This document shows, piece after piece, positions 56,263 to 63,379 of a stretch of DNA of 63,379 nt (positions within the stretch are counted from its first letter, which is position 1; the number at the start of each line of letters is the position of its first letter). The DNA is from Ignavibacteria bacterium (GTDB lineage: Bacteria; Bacteroidota; Ignavibacteria; Kapaibacteriales; Kapaibacteriaceae). Where the stretch lies: positions 1 to 63,379 of the forward strand of contig JABMNI010000075.1 of assembly GCA_013204605.1 (NCBI GenBank). Direction: 5' to 3'. A model generated the notes under the pieces. It did no database searches, was not told where the DNA came from, and saw only the letters and a list, made by a program, of their open reading frames with translations. The position numbers were made by a program, and so were the translations under genes.

Positions 56263-56807
56263 GGTAATACCACCTTTCGTGCATCTGTTGAGAGAATCTG
56301 CACAGTTCCCAAGCCGAATCTAGCCTTCTCCAGAAACGCGCACTCAATTGAAATTGAATCAATTCGTATCGGTACAGCGTCTCCAATAGCGCGAAAGCAA
56401 TGTTGAGACAGCCAAGCTAACGGTAGGTTGAATTCCTCAACTGTACTCATGTTGCCGTAGTAAGATCTTGTACGCCCAACAATGATGCGTTGACCTTGTT
56501 GCCCGGTCTCATACACGTTTATCCAACTGCTCGGTGTGGCGTCTGTAACGCCAGTTTGCTCATAATGCCGTGGCACGCCACCGGGGGGAGTTTTGGGTGG
56601 AACTACCGGTGGTGGGTTACTCACTGTAATCTTCTGCCCACACAGAAAAGGCTCGGTTACTTCCGGCCAATAACTTGGAATGGAATTAGACGGCAACACC
56701 GGTGTCGGCACGAGTCTATATGTACCATCCCATGACTTTTCATACAATGATGTAAGCGTGAGCATTGCCAGGCGCTCCAATAGCACCGATGGTACCGTTG
56801 CTTGCAC
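56259..56807 (-). CDS. Y1: short member of the Y family
   Basis: The 182-residue frame starts at GTG 56807, 3 bases after Z; ATG 56765 is an alternative with a GGAG site. There is no signal peptide. A proline-rich linker (NPPPVVPPKTPPGG) leads into HYEQTGVTDATPSSWINVYE, identical to Y2. The C-terminal half (SYYGNMSTVEEFNLPLAWL, IRIDSISIECAFLE, FGLGTVQILSTDARKVVLP) aligns with the end of Y2. So it is the same protein without Y2's long central part. Function unknown. It ends inside the X1 start codon. Confidence 0.75.
   Translation of the reverse strand: MQATVPSVLLERLAMLTLTSLYEKSWDGTYRLVPTPVLPSNSIPSYWPEVTEPFLCGQKITVSNPPPVVPPKTPPGGVPRHYEQTGVTDATPSSWINVYETGQQGQRIIVGRTRSYYGNMSTVEEFNLPLAWLSQHCFRAIGDAVPIRIDSISIECAFLEKARFGLGTVQILSTDARKVVLP
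56473..56597. repeat. 125-bp direct repeat, copy in Y1
   Basis: Base-for-base identical to 63255-63379, as far as the window allows. It covers the proline linker and the HYEQTG...IVGR region of the Y genes. The match may continue past the window end. Confidence 0.95.
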
Positions 56808-56810
56808 GTT

Positions 56811-57422
56811 CTATACCGCTATGATGTCCAACTCGTACATGGTCCAATCGGGAGTAGAATTATTATTTATTCCCAACAATCCCAGTGTGAATCTTCCGGT
56901 GTTGCGGAACACCAAGTTTAACTGACTTGGTCCTGAATACGGACCCGACGCCCAACGGTACACCGGCACGGTTCCTTGCATGTCACCGCGCGTTGCCGCA
57001 TTCTCTAAAAAACTTAATTGTAATTCTGTGAATGCCGGTGACGATCCCAAGCCGATGGGAATAGAATTATACCACTGTACACCGGCGCGAACAAACACTG
57101 TTTTTCTAAGCGGTGGTGCCACGGTACTAGCTACGTTACTTGTTTTGTTAAGAAGATTCCAACTCACGGCATCGAACACCATTTGCTGTTCATCTGATGA
57201 GTTGGTAATGATAGTCGCCTCGCCTGAAACAGCAATTGGGCTACTTATCCAAGCTGATCCGACGGCCGGTTGAATGTAATCGTTGCTCAAATACCAATCG
57301 CCGGCCACCGTGCTCACCCCTAGTCCAGCGTATACGATTTGATCACGAGGATCAATAGGCGCCATTTGCTGGAAATCATTCCAACTCTTTACCGTTGACA
57401 TGTCCTTGCATCCGCAGCTCAT
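56811..57422 (-). CDS. Z: unknown protein upstream of Y1
   Basis: ATG 57422 follows an AAGAGGTG site; the frame's own GTG three bases earlier is less likely. The 203-residue product starts MSCGCKDMSTVK, without a signal peptide. It is beta-rich (GEATIITNSSDEQQMVFDAV, KTVFVRAGVQWYNSIPIGLG, RFTLGLLGINNNSTPD) and looks like a carbohydrate-binding or appendage-type sandwich, but no family is recognised. It ends 3 bases before Y1, so Z-Y1-X1 is probably one operon. Confidence 0.7.
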   Translation of the reverse strand: MSCGCKDMSTVKSWNDFQQMAPIDPRDQIVYAGLGVSTVAGDWYLSNDYIQPAVGSAWISSPIAVSGEATIITNSSDEQQMVFDAVSWNLLNKTSNVASTVAPPLRKTVFVRAGVQWYNSIPIGLGSSPAFTELQLSFLENAATRGDMQGTVPVYRWASGPYSGPSQLNLVFRNTGRFTLGLLGINNNSTPDWTMYELDIIAV

Positions 57423-57507
57423 CACACACCTCTTACATTAGGTTGATTGTGTTCCTACCGCCGAATCCAAAAACACGTTGATAGGATTTCGTTTGTTCGA
57501 CAACTTA

Positions 57508-57518
57508 CCCCCCCCCCC
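57508..57518. repeat. Run of 11 C upstream of gene Z
   Basis: An uninterrupted 11-base C tract (G on the sense strand of Z) ends about 86 bases before the Z start, in the short region that must hold its promoter. Such tracts change length by slippage. It may alter promoter spacing and so switch Z-Y1-X1 expression. Confidence 0.9.
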
Positions 57519-57539
57519 TTGTCATTTCCAAACACTATT

Positions 57540-57590
57540 TCATTGCTCACGTTGAGACTTCTCGCTTCGCTCGAAGTGACACAAGGCACA
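57540..57590. repeat. REP-like palindrome downstream of X2
   Basis: ACTTC (57557-57561) and GAAGT (57573-57577) flank TCGCTTCGCTC. This sequence resembles short palindromic repeats found scattered in many bacterial genomes, whose translation gives a HFERSEKS-like peptide. It lies between the X2 stop and gene Z and may act as a terminator or be a mobile REP element. The type is from memory. Confidence 0.5.
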
Positions 57591-57595
57591 GGTGT

Positions 57596-58855
57596 CTATT
57601 CTACCAACACCACAAACACAGTAGCCCCCTCCCGTACCATAATCACACCCGCACGAACTACAGCAATCGCATCCAACCGTTTGCCATTTACATCCGTGTA
57701 CGTGGTATGAACTGCACGTTGTTTGCGCCATTCTACAAATTCTTCAGCCGTCATGGAAAGTTTTTGTGGCGCATCAATTTCTGCTGACACCTCCGTGGGT
57801 TCCCCTTCAACCGACACAGGCGGCTCGGGTTCCTTTATGCGGTACACGCCAACCTTGTTTGTGTCTTCGATTACGGCGATGTAGAAGTAGCCTAGGGACC
57901 AGCCGGCAAATGGATATGCTTTTAAACTAAAATCTGGATCTTTGGTTTTACCATTTGGATATCCAAACCTAATTGGGAAGGTTTGTCCATACCGATAGTA
58001 GTGATAAAATGTAGAATCAATGGTCCCGCGTTCGTACCTAAGACCACCGAATCTTCCAGCAACGCCAAAAGTTATAGTCGTTTCCGAATTGTCAGGCACA
58101 CCAGGACGAACCACAAAACCACCATTCTCAGTAGAAAAGGAATGCAGCATTCCACGACTGCTAATATATCTTACTGAGTCATCGACAATGCAGATGTTGG
58201 TGTTGGTTTGATACTGACCCGAAGCACCGCGTAACCACTTGTAACTAGATCCATCATGTGGAAGTTGCCATACACCATCGCTGAAAACATAGTATGTTGT
58301 ATCGCCAATTGTAAATGCTTCTGCCGGACCAGGATATTGGTAGTTGGGCATAACGTCGAAATAGGTCGAATCTTCCTTGCGCTTTACCACACAGCCTCGT
58401 CTTTCATCAACTATTGTAATCACTCCATTGAGCGCTGTGATCTGCGTTCCTTGACGGTGATCGGCATTTTCATTTTCGGTGTACCACCTCAGATTATCAA
58501 AATTCGTATCGAAAGATATTAAAAACGAGTCACTTTGAATCCAACTTGTAAAGTATAAGGTTGTATCGTCTGAAAGGACACCTTGGGAAAACCTACCCAT
58601 ATCCAATATTTTCTCAGTCACCTTACTGCCTTGAACAACCAAAACTTTGGTACGATAGGGTTTACCCGTTAACTGTAGTGCCAATACCACACCATTCGGT
58701 GATGCTCGTAGAAACGTATTACCGTTGGCGTGTATTCTGGACTCAATTGGCACATCTGTATTTACAACTGCAACCAGTTCTACAATGTAGTTTTGTGCCA
58801 TAGTATTATATACTACCCAGCACAGTGCTGTAAATATTAGAATGGGCAATCTCAT
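57596..58855 (-). CDS. X2: exported protein of the local paralogous family
   Basis: The 419-residue product starts at ATG 58855 and has a signal peptide (LPILIFTALCWVVYNTMAQ). N-terminal pattern: NTFLRASPNGVVLALQL, VVQGSKVTEKILDMGRF, GVLSDDTTLYF. Middle: VVKRKEDSTYFDV and AEAFTIGDTTYYVFSDGV, closely matching X3. The C-terminal end is shared with X1 and X3. A remnant of a Y gene overlaps its start (58852-58937). It has lost an intact Y partner. Function unknown. Confidence 0.8.
   Translation of the reverse strand: MRLPILIFTALCWVVYNTMAQNYIVELVAVVNTDVPIESRIHANGNTFLRASPNGVVLALQLTGKPYRTKVLVVQGSKVTEKILDMGRFSQGVLSDDTTLYFTSWIQSDSFLISFDTNFDNLRWYTENENADHRQGTQITALNGVITIVDERRGCVVKRKEDSTYFDVMPNYQYPGPAEAFTIGDTTYYVFSDGVWQLPHDGSSYKWLRGASGQYQTNTNICIVDDSVRYISSRGMLHSFSTENGGFVVRPGVPDNSETTITFGVAGRFGGLRYERGTIDSTFYHYYRYGQTFPIRFGYPNGKTKDPDFSLKAYPFAGWSLGYFYIAVIEDTNKVGVYRIKEPEPPVSVEGEPTEVSAEIDAPQKLSMTAEEFVEWRKQRAVHTTYTDVNGKRLDAIAVVRAGVIMVREGATVFVVLVE
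57600..57899. repeat. Near-identical 3' block of X2
   Basis: Counterpart of 55012-55318 and 58952-59258; codes for the shared ~100-residue C-terminal end of the X proteins. Confidence 0.8.
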
Positions 58856-58937
58856 GGCAACACCACCTTCATCGTATCTATAGACAAAATTTGCACGGCA
58901 CCTAAGCCAAATTGCGCTGTGGTCACTACGATTTTTG
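58852..58937 (-). pseudogene. 3' remnant of a Y gene before X2
   Basis: The frame ending at TGA 58852-58854 reads AQFGLGAVQILSIDTMKVVLP, matching the last 21 residues of Y2 with one change. The DNA matches 60192-60252 with only one or two changes in the first 60 bases. It is cut off about 10 bases after the X3 stop codon, so an earlier Y gene was deleted or only its tail was duplicated. Confidence 0.85.
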
Positions 58938-58946
58938 AAAGGGGCT

Positions 58947-60194
58947 TCATTCCACTAACACCACGAATATTTTAACCCCCTCCCTCACCATTACCACCCC
59001 CGCACGAACTACAGCAATCGCATCCAACCGTTTGCCATTTACATCCGTGTACGTGGTATGAGCTGCGCGGTGCTTGCGCCATTCCACAAATTCTTCTGCC
59101 GTCATTGAGAGTTTCTGCGGCGCATCAACTTCTGCTGACACCTCCGTGAGCTCCTCTTCGACCGACACCGGTGGCTCGGGTTCCTTTATGCGGTACACAC
59201 CAACCTTGTTTGTGTCCTCGATAACGGCGATGTAGAAGTAGCCTTGGGACCAGCCACCAGATCTGCGACCAACAACGGGATTGGAAGACTTTGATACGGA
59301 CCCTACCCAATAGTTTTGACCAGCGTTTGAACCATACCACGAGTATCTGTAATTGCTGGTATCAGCCGGCCCATAATTTAAATAGAGTAAACCGTTTCTC
59401 CCCGCAATGGCAAAAGTTGGATCCTGTTCGAACGGAGTTCCTGCGCGCTCTGCGAAGCCATTTGTTACTGAAGAAATCGAATAGAGTTTGCCTTGCAAAC
59501 CAATCCAACGAACAGAATCATCTACTATAGAAATATTGATGTCTGTGTTTATCCTTCCCCAGGCGTTGATTAAACGCATCGAACGCAATGTGTCATGAGG
59601 ATAACGTGTAACCCCATCGAAGTATATGCTGTACGTAGTATCTCCAATTGTAAAAGCCTCTGCAGGGCCGCGATACAAGTTGCTAGGATACACGTTGAAA
59701 TATGTTGTGTCTTCTTTTCGCTTTACTAGGCAATCTGATCTCGAATCCACTGCAGTAATATCTCCATTTACCGCCGTCACACTCGTCCCCAAGATTCTAC
59801 CTCCTGTTCTATTCGACGTATACTTCTTATAATTTTCAAAACTGGTATTGAAAGATACAAGAAACGAATCACTTAAATCGGAAGTGACAAAATACATGGT
59901 CGTATCATCTGACAAAACGCCTTGTGCGAATCTGCCATTCTCTAAAATCTTTTCGGTTACTTTGTCTCCCTGAACTAATGCAACTTTAGTCCGATCACGC
60001 AGCCCACCATAATGCAAAGCCAACACCACCCCGAAAGGTGAAGTCCGCATAAACGCATTTCCGCTAGCGACTACCCGGTAATCAATCAAAAGGTCAGTAA
60101 ACACTGTCGCAACCAACTCAACCGCTGGTTTTTGCGCTTGTATGTCAAAACAAGCGATCATCAGCATTGTTAAAAAGATCAATAACTTTCTCAT
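58947..60194 (-). CDS. X3: exported protein of the local paralogous family
   Basis: The 415-residue product has a signal peptide (LIFLTMLMIACFDIQAQ). N-terminal NAFMRTSPFGVVLALHY, VQGDKVTEKILENGRF and GVLSDDTTMYFV match X2. The middle shares CLVKRKEDTTYFNVYP and AEAFTIGDTTYSIYFDGV with X2. The last 110 residues are shared with X1 and X2. Its ATG overlaps the Y2 stop (ATGA), so Y2 and X3 are made together. Function unknown; a surface location through T9SS is inferred. Confidence 0.8.
   Translation of the reverse strand: MRKLLIFLTMLMIACFDIQAQKPAVELVATVFTDLLIDYRVVASGNAFMRTSPFGVVLALHYGGLRDRTKVALVQGDKVTEKILENGRFAQGVLSDDTTMYFVTSDLSDSFLVSFNTSFENYKKYTSNRTGGRILGTSVTAVNGDITAVDSRSDCLVKRKEDTTYFNVYPSNLYRGPAEAFTIGDTTYSIYFDGVTRYPHDTLRSMRLINAWGRINTDINISIVDDSVRWIGLQGKLYSISSVTNGFAERAGTPFEQDPTFAIAGRNGLLYLNYGPADTSNYRYSWYGSNAGQNYWVGSVSKSSNPVVGRRSGGWSQGYFYIAVIEDTNKVGVYRIKEPEPPVSVEEELTEVSAEVDAPQKLSMTAEEFVEWRKHRAAHTTYTDVNGKRLDAIAVVRAGVVMVREGVKIFVVLVE
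58952..59258. repeat. Near-identical 3' block of X3
   Basis: Counterpart of 55012-55318 and 57600-57899. Confidence 0.8.
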
Positions 60195-63100
60195 GGCAAC
60201 ACCACCTTCATCGTATCTACAGACAAAATTTGCACGGCACCTAAGCCAAATTGTGCAATTGTACCAGATTCAAACTCACAGAGTATAGAAATCGAACGAA
60301 TTCGTAAATCGCCAATTAATTCTTCTTTCCCGTAGCATTTTTGTACAATCCAGCTCAATGGAAGTAGAATTTCTTCAATAGTTCCCATGTCACCGTAGTA
60401 AGTCTTTGCGGAGCCACTATTACCACCTACTTCATTGGGCAATATGATACCAACATTAGTCTTTGCAATATCTGAAATGGCAAAGGTAGCCACTTCAGTT
60501 GTATCCAAAGTGAAACTACAACTGAGTTTGAATTTCTCTTTCAAGAGTCCATTTACAGCATTCAGCACTGTGTATTGAGCCCGCAAAACATCGGATGGGT
60601 TTATCTTGTATCGCAGATTCAATTTGAAATTGAACTCAACTTTTGCACCAGAAGCAAAAACAATCCTGGAATCCATGATAGGATAGGTTGCAGGAAAGGA
60701 CACAAGAAAAAACGAGTTCACGACTAACTCGCTATTCTGGAGTTCTACTCCATCGACAATCACCTTTCTTCGTGCACCTGACTTGCCAGGAAAGCCACTC
60801 TGTTTTTCAGTCGAATTATTTATTGACTCCTCTCCAACTAAACGAGCTTGCAAATGCAACTGGCTCTTGACTTTTTCAGGTCCTTCAAAGGGAAGTATTT
60901 CTACATCAGGCGGAGTCATGTTGGGGCTGAAAAAGAAATTTAAATAGTTCTCCTCAGCAAAAACCAGTGTCCTAAAAAAATAGTTGAGATAAGAAAGAAA
61001 GATAGACCTATGTTCCTGAAAAGTTCGAATTGCCCCAGTGGCAGGACCATCTAGTACTAGTTGTTTGGCTAGTTCAGTGTTGTTAATATTCTTGCTTTCA
61101 AAGTCGTCAGCTGTCCAGTCAATCCACCTGAGATGCGTGCCACCATCTACCAAGATCAATGCGCTCCAAGGTGCATAGTTTTGATAGTAATATCGAATCG
61201 GAGAAACGAGATAATCACTATATCCATCTGAATCGGGATTATTGTTTTCACATTTCAATCTTATAAAACCAAGTTGGGAATCTAGCGCTCCAAACATCGT
61301 ACAACATGGAGCTGCATCAATTACTACATCTCCACTGAGAAAAGTCGGCGCTAATAAGAATCCACCTCTAATTCGCCTAATAACAGATACAGGCACTTCT
61401 GCGGCGTATAGGGCACTTTTTGTGAGTAGCCTAGCTACCATACCGCCACCAACGCTATGACCAACAAAGAACAGTGGAGCACTACGAACAATTGGAAAAC
61501 TGTACGCGACATTCTCTAGTAACTCATTGAGAATTTGAACTATAAAAAACGTTCCAGAAGTTTGCTTTCGATGAGTAACTATTACTATGGCACCTTGTTT
61601 CACCAACATTGTGATCATAGATCTATAGTCTTGCCATGATGCCACTATAGATTTGTCTTCTAATTCTGTTTCGGCTACAGTGCCGTTGGCTGGAACAAGT
61701 ACTATGACAGGCGTATCTTCACCAAAGGATTTGAAGTTGTCAGGCTGATGCTTTTCATTCAGCCCGACGGGATAAAACACTAGAGCATTGAATTGAAACG
61801 GAGGCAACACTTTTTCTAAAACCACTGGAGGAGTGCACTCAGTGTATCCTTTCGGAGAACTATCATTAGGTTCCTCGTTTACATTAAAACGTCCATAGTC
61901 AACCCAATGTGGCCCGGCCACCTCGATTCCAGGTATAGCAAAAGAGTCAACGGTACCAACACAAGAAATTACTTCTGTTGAAATGTTGCCAGTAAGAATC
62001 ATGTCTCTCGCGGGGTCCCATTCTATGGGATCCTTCATCGGTCCGAAAACTGCGCAGATCATCCAGTTACCGTTGTCGAGGTCAAAGGGTGTAATCACGC
62101 GGTCATTGGGTAGATCGCCAATCTTGTAATGTTTACTTTCTAACACCTTGCTATTGGGGTTGAGAATTCCTGTGCGTTGCATGCGGAGGTTGGCATCACC
62201 TTTCAATACACAGAACATGACACCACCATGAGTTCTTGTACCTTCCACAATAGCTGGCGTGATGGCTATTGCAAGTTTGTCAATGAAACTCTTGCCCGTG
62301 GTTGGGTTGGTTGCTCGGCGCACAACGCTCGAGAACAGCACGCGTGGACATCCCTCCCAGAGTATTCCCACGGCGCATTCCTTTCGGATTTGCTTGAGCT
62401 TCGTTACAGGATACTGTACTACAACGGAATGGTTATCCCAAAACTGATGTTTCATGCCACCGTAATGCTCATTGTATATTTCTGTGTTCCAGCCCATAAC
62501 GACGTGTAATATTGGTAATCGCGGACTCTTGGCAGAACAATGCAGCATGAAGTCGAGGTCTTCTTCAGATAGCGGTACTGATGCTGTGTACTGGAGCGAT
62601 CTTGCATCGTATTGGTGTACGCTATCCAAACATCCCTCGATTACGTTGGTGTTCCTCGGGATGTCGGCCACGGGAATCTTTGTTGATCCAATGAATCGTA
62701 CGGATGCCGCACAAAATCCCTCGCGTGGTATAGGGTTATTTACCGGACTACTCGGCCAGTCATTTGGCACGTATTCAACGATAGATGGTTCAACGAGCCA
62801 AAAACCTACGCCCTCGAACCCTGTAGAATTGCACAAACTCCCACCGTATCCGAACGTCTGCAGAATCTGGATAACGGCAGTCACTTCCTTTTTCTCTACA
62901 TCTAACCCTATACAGCAGATTTGCTCCCAACAATTTCCAATTGGGGAACTTCTAGAAATTGGGGCGTCACCTTCATTGATCCTCTTGTCGAAATAATCGG
63001 ACTCCCTTGTTCGTGGGCTGTTGGGGTCCGCAATGGGGAAGCCCCCTAACCCACCAATTCCTATAGATTTTGGAGGCACAGGAAATGGTGAGAAACTCTG

Positions 63101-63379
63101 GTTGACCGGCGTTGAAATTAACGTGCGTAGCGAACTGGCCGGCGAGGCTAAGCCCGATAGTTTGCTCAAGTACTCGTCGACTTCAGAAAGACGCAGTTCC
63201 GGTTTTAAATCCGTGGGTGGGTTACCTTCCCAAAACTCCGTGTACGATGGAACGCGCCCAACAATGATGCGTTGACCTTGTTGCCCGGTCTCATACACGT
63301 TTATCCAACTGCTCGGTGTGGCGTCTGTAACGCCAGTTTGCTCATAATGCCGTGGCACGCCACCGGGGGGAGTTTTGGG
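60191..63379 (-). CDS. Y2: long member of the Y family with alpha/beta-hydrolase domain (5' end outside)
   Basis: The gene is open to the window edge, so the N-terminus is missing; residue numbers count from the in-frame GTG at 63358 (1055 residues visible). Residues 1-35 and the last 75 match Y1. Between them lie about 870 residues not in Y1, with an alpha/beta-hydrolase at roughly 520-790: VIVLVPANGT strand, nucleophile S635 in GHSVGGG, D693 in GALDSQ and H742 in GGTHLRWID. Spacing and order fit a serine esterase/lipase of the dienelactone-hydrolase or PETase-like fold. The substrate is unknown. It overlaps X3 by 4 bases. Confidence 0.8.
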   Translation of the reverse strand, partial: PKTPPGGVPRHYEQTGVTDATPSSWINVYETGQQGQRIIVGRVPSYTEFWEGNPPTDLKPELRLSEVDEYLSKLSGLASPASSLRTLISTPVNQSFSPFPVPPKSIGIGGLGGFPIADPNSPRTRESDYFDKRINEGDAPISRSSPIGNCWEQICCIGLDVEKKEVTAVIQILQTFGYGGSLCNSTGFEGVGFWLVEPSIVEYVPNDWPSSPVNNPIPREGFCAASVRFIGSTKIPVADIPRNTNVIEGCLDSVHQYDARSLQYTASVPLSEEDLDFMLHCSAKSPRLPILHVVMGWNTEIYNEHYGGMKHQFWDNHSVVVQYPVTKLKQIRKECAVGILWEGCPRVLFSSVVRRATNPTTGKSFIDKLAIAITPAIVEGTRTHGGVMFCVLKGDANLRMQRTGILNPNSKVLESKHYKIGDLPNDRVITPFDLDNGNWMICAVFGPMKDPIEWDPARDMILTGNISTEVISCVGTVDSFAIPGIEVAGPHWVDYGRFNVNEEPNDSSPKGYTECTPPVVLEKVLPPFQFNALVFYPVGLNEKHQPDNFKSFGEDTPVIVLVPANGTVAETELEDKSIVASWQDYRSMITMLVKQGAIVIVTHRKQTSGTFFIVQILNELLENVAYSFPIVRSAPLFFVGHSVGGGMVARLLTKSALYAAEVPVSVIRRIRGGFLLAPTFLSGDVVIDAAPCCTMFGALDSQLGFIRLKCENNNPDSDGYSDYLVSPIRYYYQNYAPWSALILVDGGTHLRWIDWTADDFESKNINNTELAKQLVLDGPATGAIRTFQEHRSIFLSYLNYFFRTLVFAEENYLNFFFSPNMTPPDVEILPFEGPEKVKSQLHLQARLVGEESINNSTEKQSGFPGKSGARRKVIVDGVELQNSELVVNSFFLVSFPATYPIMDSRIVFASGAKVEFNFKLNLRYKINPSDVLRAQYTVLNAVNGLLKEKFKLSCSFTLDTTEVATFAISDIAKTNVGIILPNEVGGNSGSAKTYYGDMGTIEEILLPLSWIVQKCYGKEELIGDLRIRSISILCEFESGTIAQFGLGAVQILSVDTMKVVLP
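63255..63379. repeat. 125-bp direct repeat, copy in Y2
   Basis: Identical to 56473-56597; runs to the window edge, so its true length is longer or equal. Confidence 0.95.

Noticed and set aside
57540-57731. Short frame with a HFERSEKS-like peptide downstream of X2
   Set aside because: This peptide arises from translating a palindromic repeat; it is not a gene.

Overview
The window reads as chromosomal DNA of a Gram-negative bacterium of the Bacteroidota/Chlorobiota (FCB) group. Lines of evidence are an F-type ATP synthase with a long histidine-rich subunit a, a heptose-LPS epimerase, OmpA and beta-barrel outer-membrane proteins, and at least five large secreted proteins with type IX secretion system (T9SS) type-A-like C-terminal domains. 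The mix of ClpC, a Chlorobi-like atp gene order and T9SS cargo fits the Kapabacteria/Ignavibacteria side of the group best; that placement is inference. No tRNA, rRNA, CRISPR array, transposase or integrase is visible.

Layout. Almost everything is on the minus strand, so transcription runs from high to low coordinates. 55-12451: a small exported protein and a giant 3773-residue Ig/PKD-repeat surface protein with its own long leader (12452-12966). 12967-26327: a dense colinear run, in transcription order atpZ, an AtpI-like gene, atpB, atpE, (double hairpin), atpF, atpH, atpA, hldD, atpG, a bitopic membrane protein, a GT-C-like membrane protein, a DUF6544-like protein, radA, an unknown gene and obgE. 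The beta and epsilon subunit genes are not here. 26372-35077: nucleoside/sugar kinase, CBM9-like secreted protein, ddl, family 4/5 uracil-DNA glycosylase, clpC, a secreted protein and an enoyl-CoA hydratase-like gene. 35117-40798: two tandem secreted subtilases. 40870-45506 is the only plus-strand block: dnaX, bcp, a TatD nuclease fused in frame to an outer-membrane protein, upp and a small gene. 45510-54942: a class V aminotransferase, a double-OmpA protein with a 19-proline linker, a 1189-residue WD40/ASH T9SS protein, an MlaF-like ATPase and a fused oligopeptide-ABC ATPase.

55003-63379 is the accessory part. Three paralogous exported proteins of about 415-419 residues (called X1-X3 here) each sit directly downstream of, and overlap by 4 bases, a gene or gene remnant of a second family (Y1, a Y fragment, Y2). 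Y1 is 182 residues. Y2 keeps the same ends but carries roughly 870 extra residues between them, including an alpha/beta-hydrolase with a readable Ser-Asp-His triad. A third gene (Z) precedes Y1, and an 11-base C tract lies about 85 bases upstream of Z. Near-identical 3' ends of the X genes, a 125-bp perfect repeat in the Y genes and a truncated Y remnant show recent recombination. I do not recognise X, Y or Z from any named family and regard this cassette as the best candidate for an undescribed system.

A second notable object is 43014-44591, where tatD has no stop codon and runs into an outer-membrane protein whose own start (GTG at 43716 with a GAGGAG ribosome binding site) lies inside the end of tatD in the same frame.
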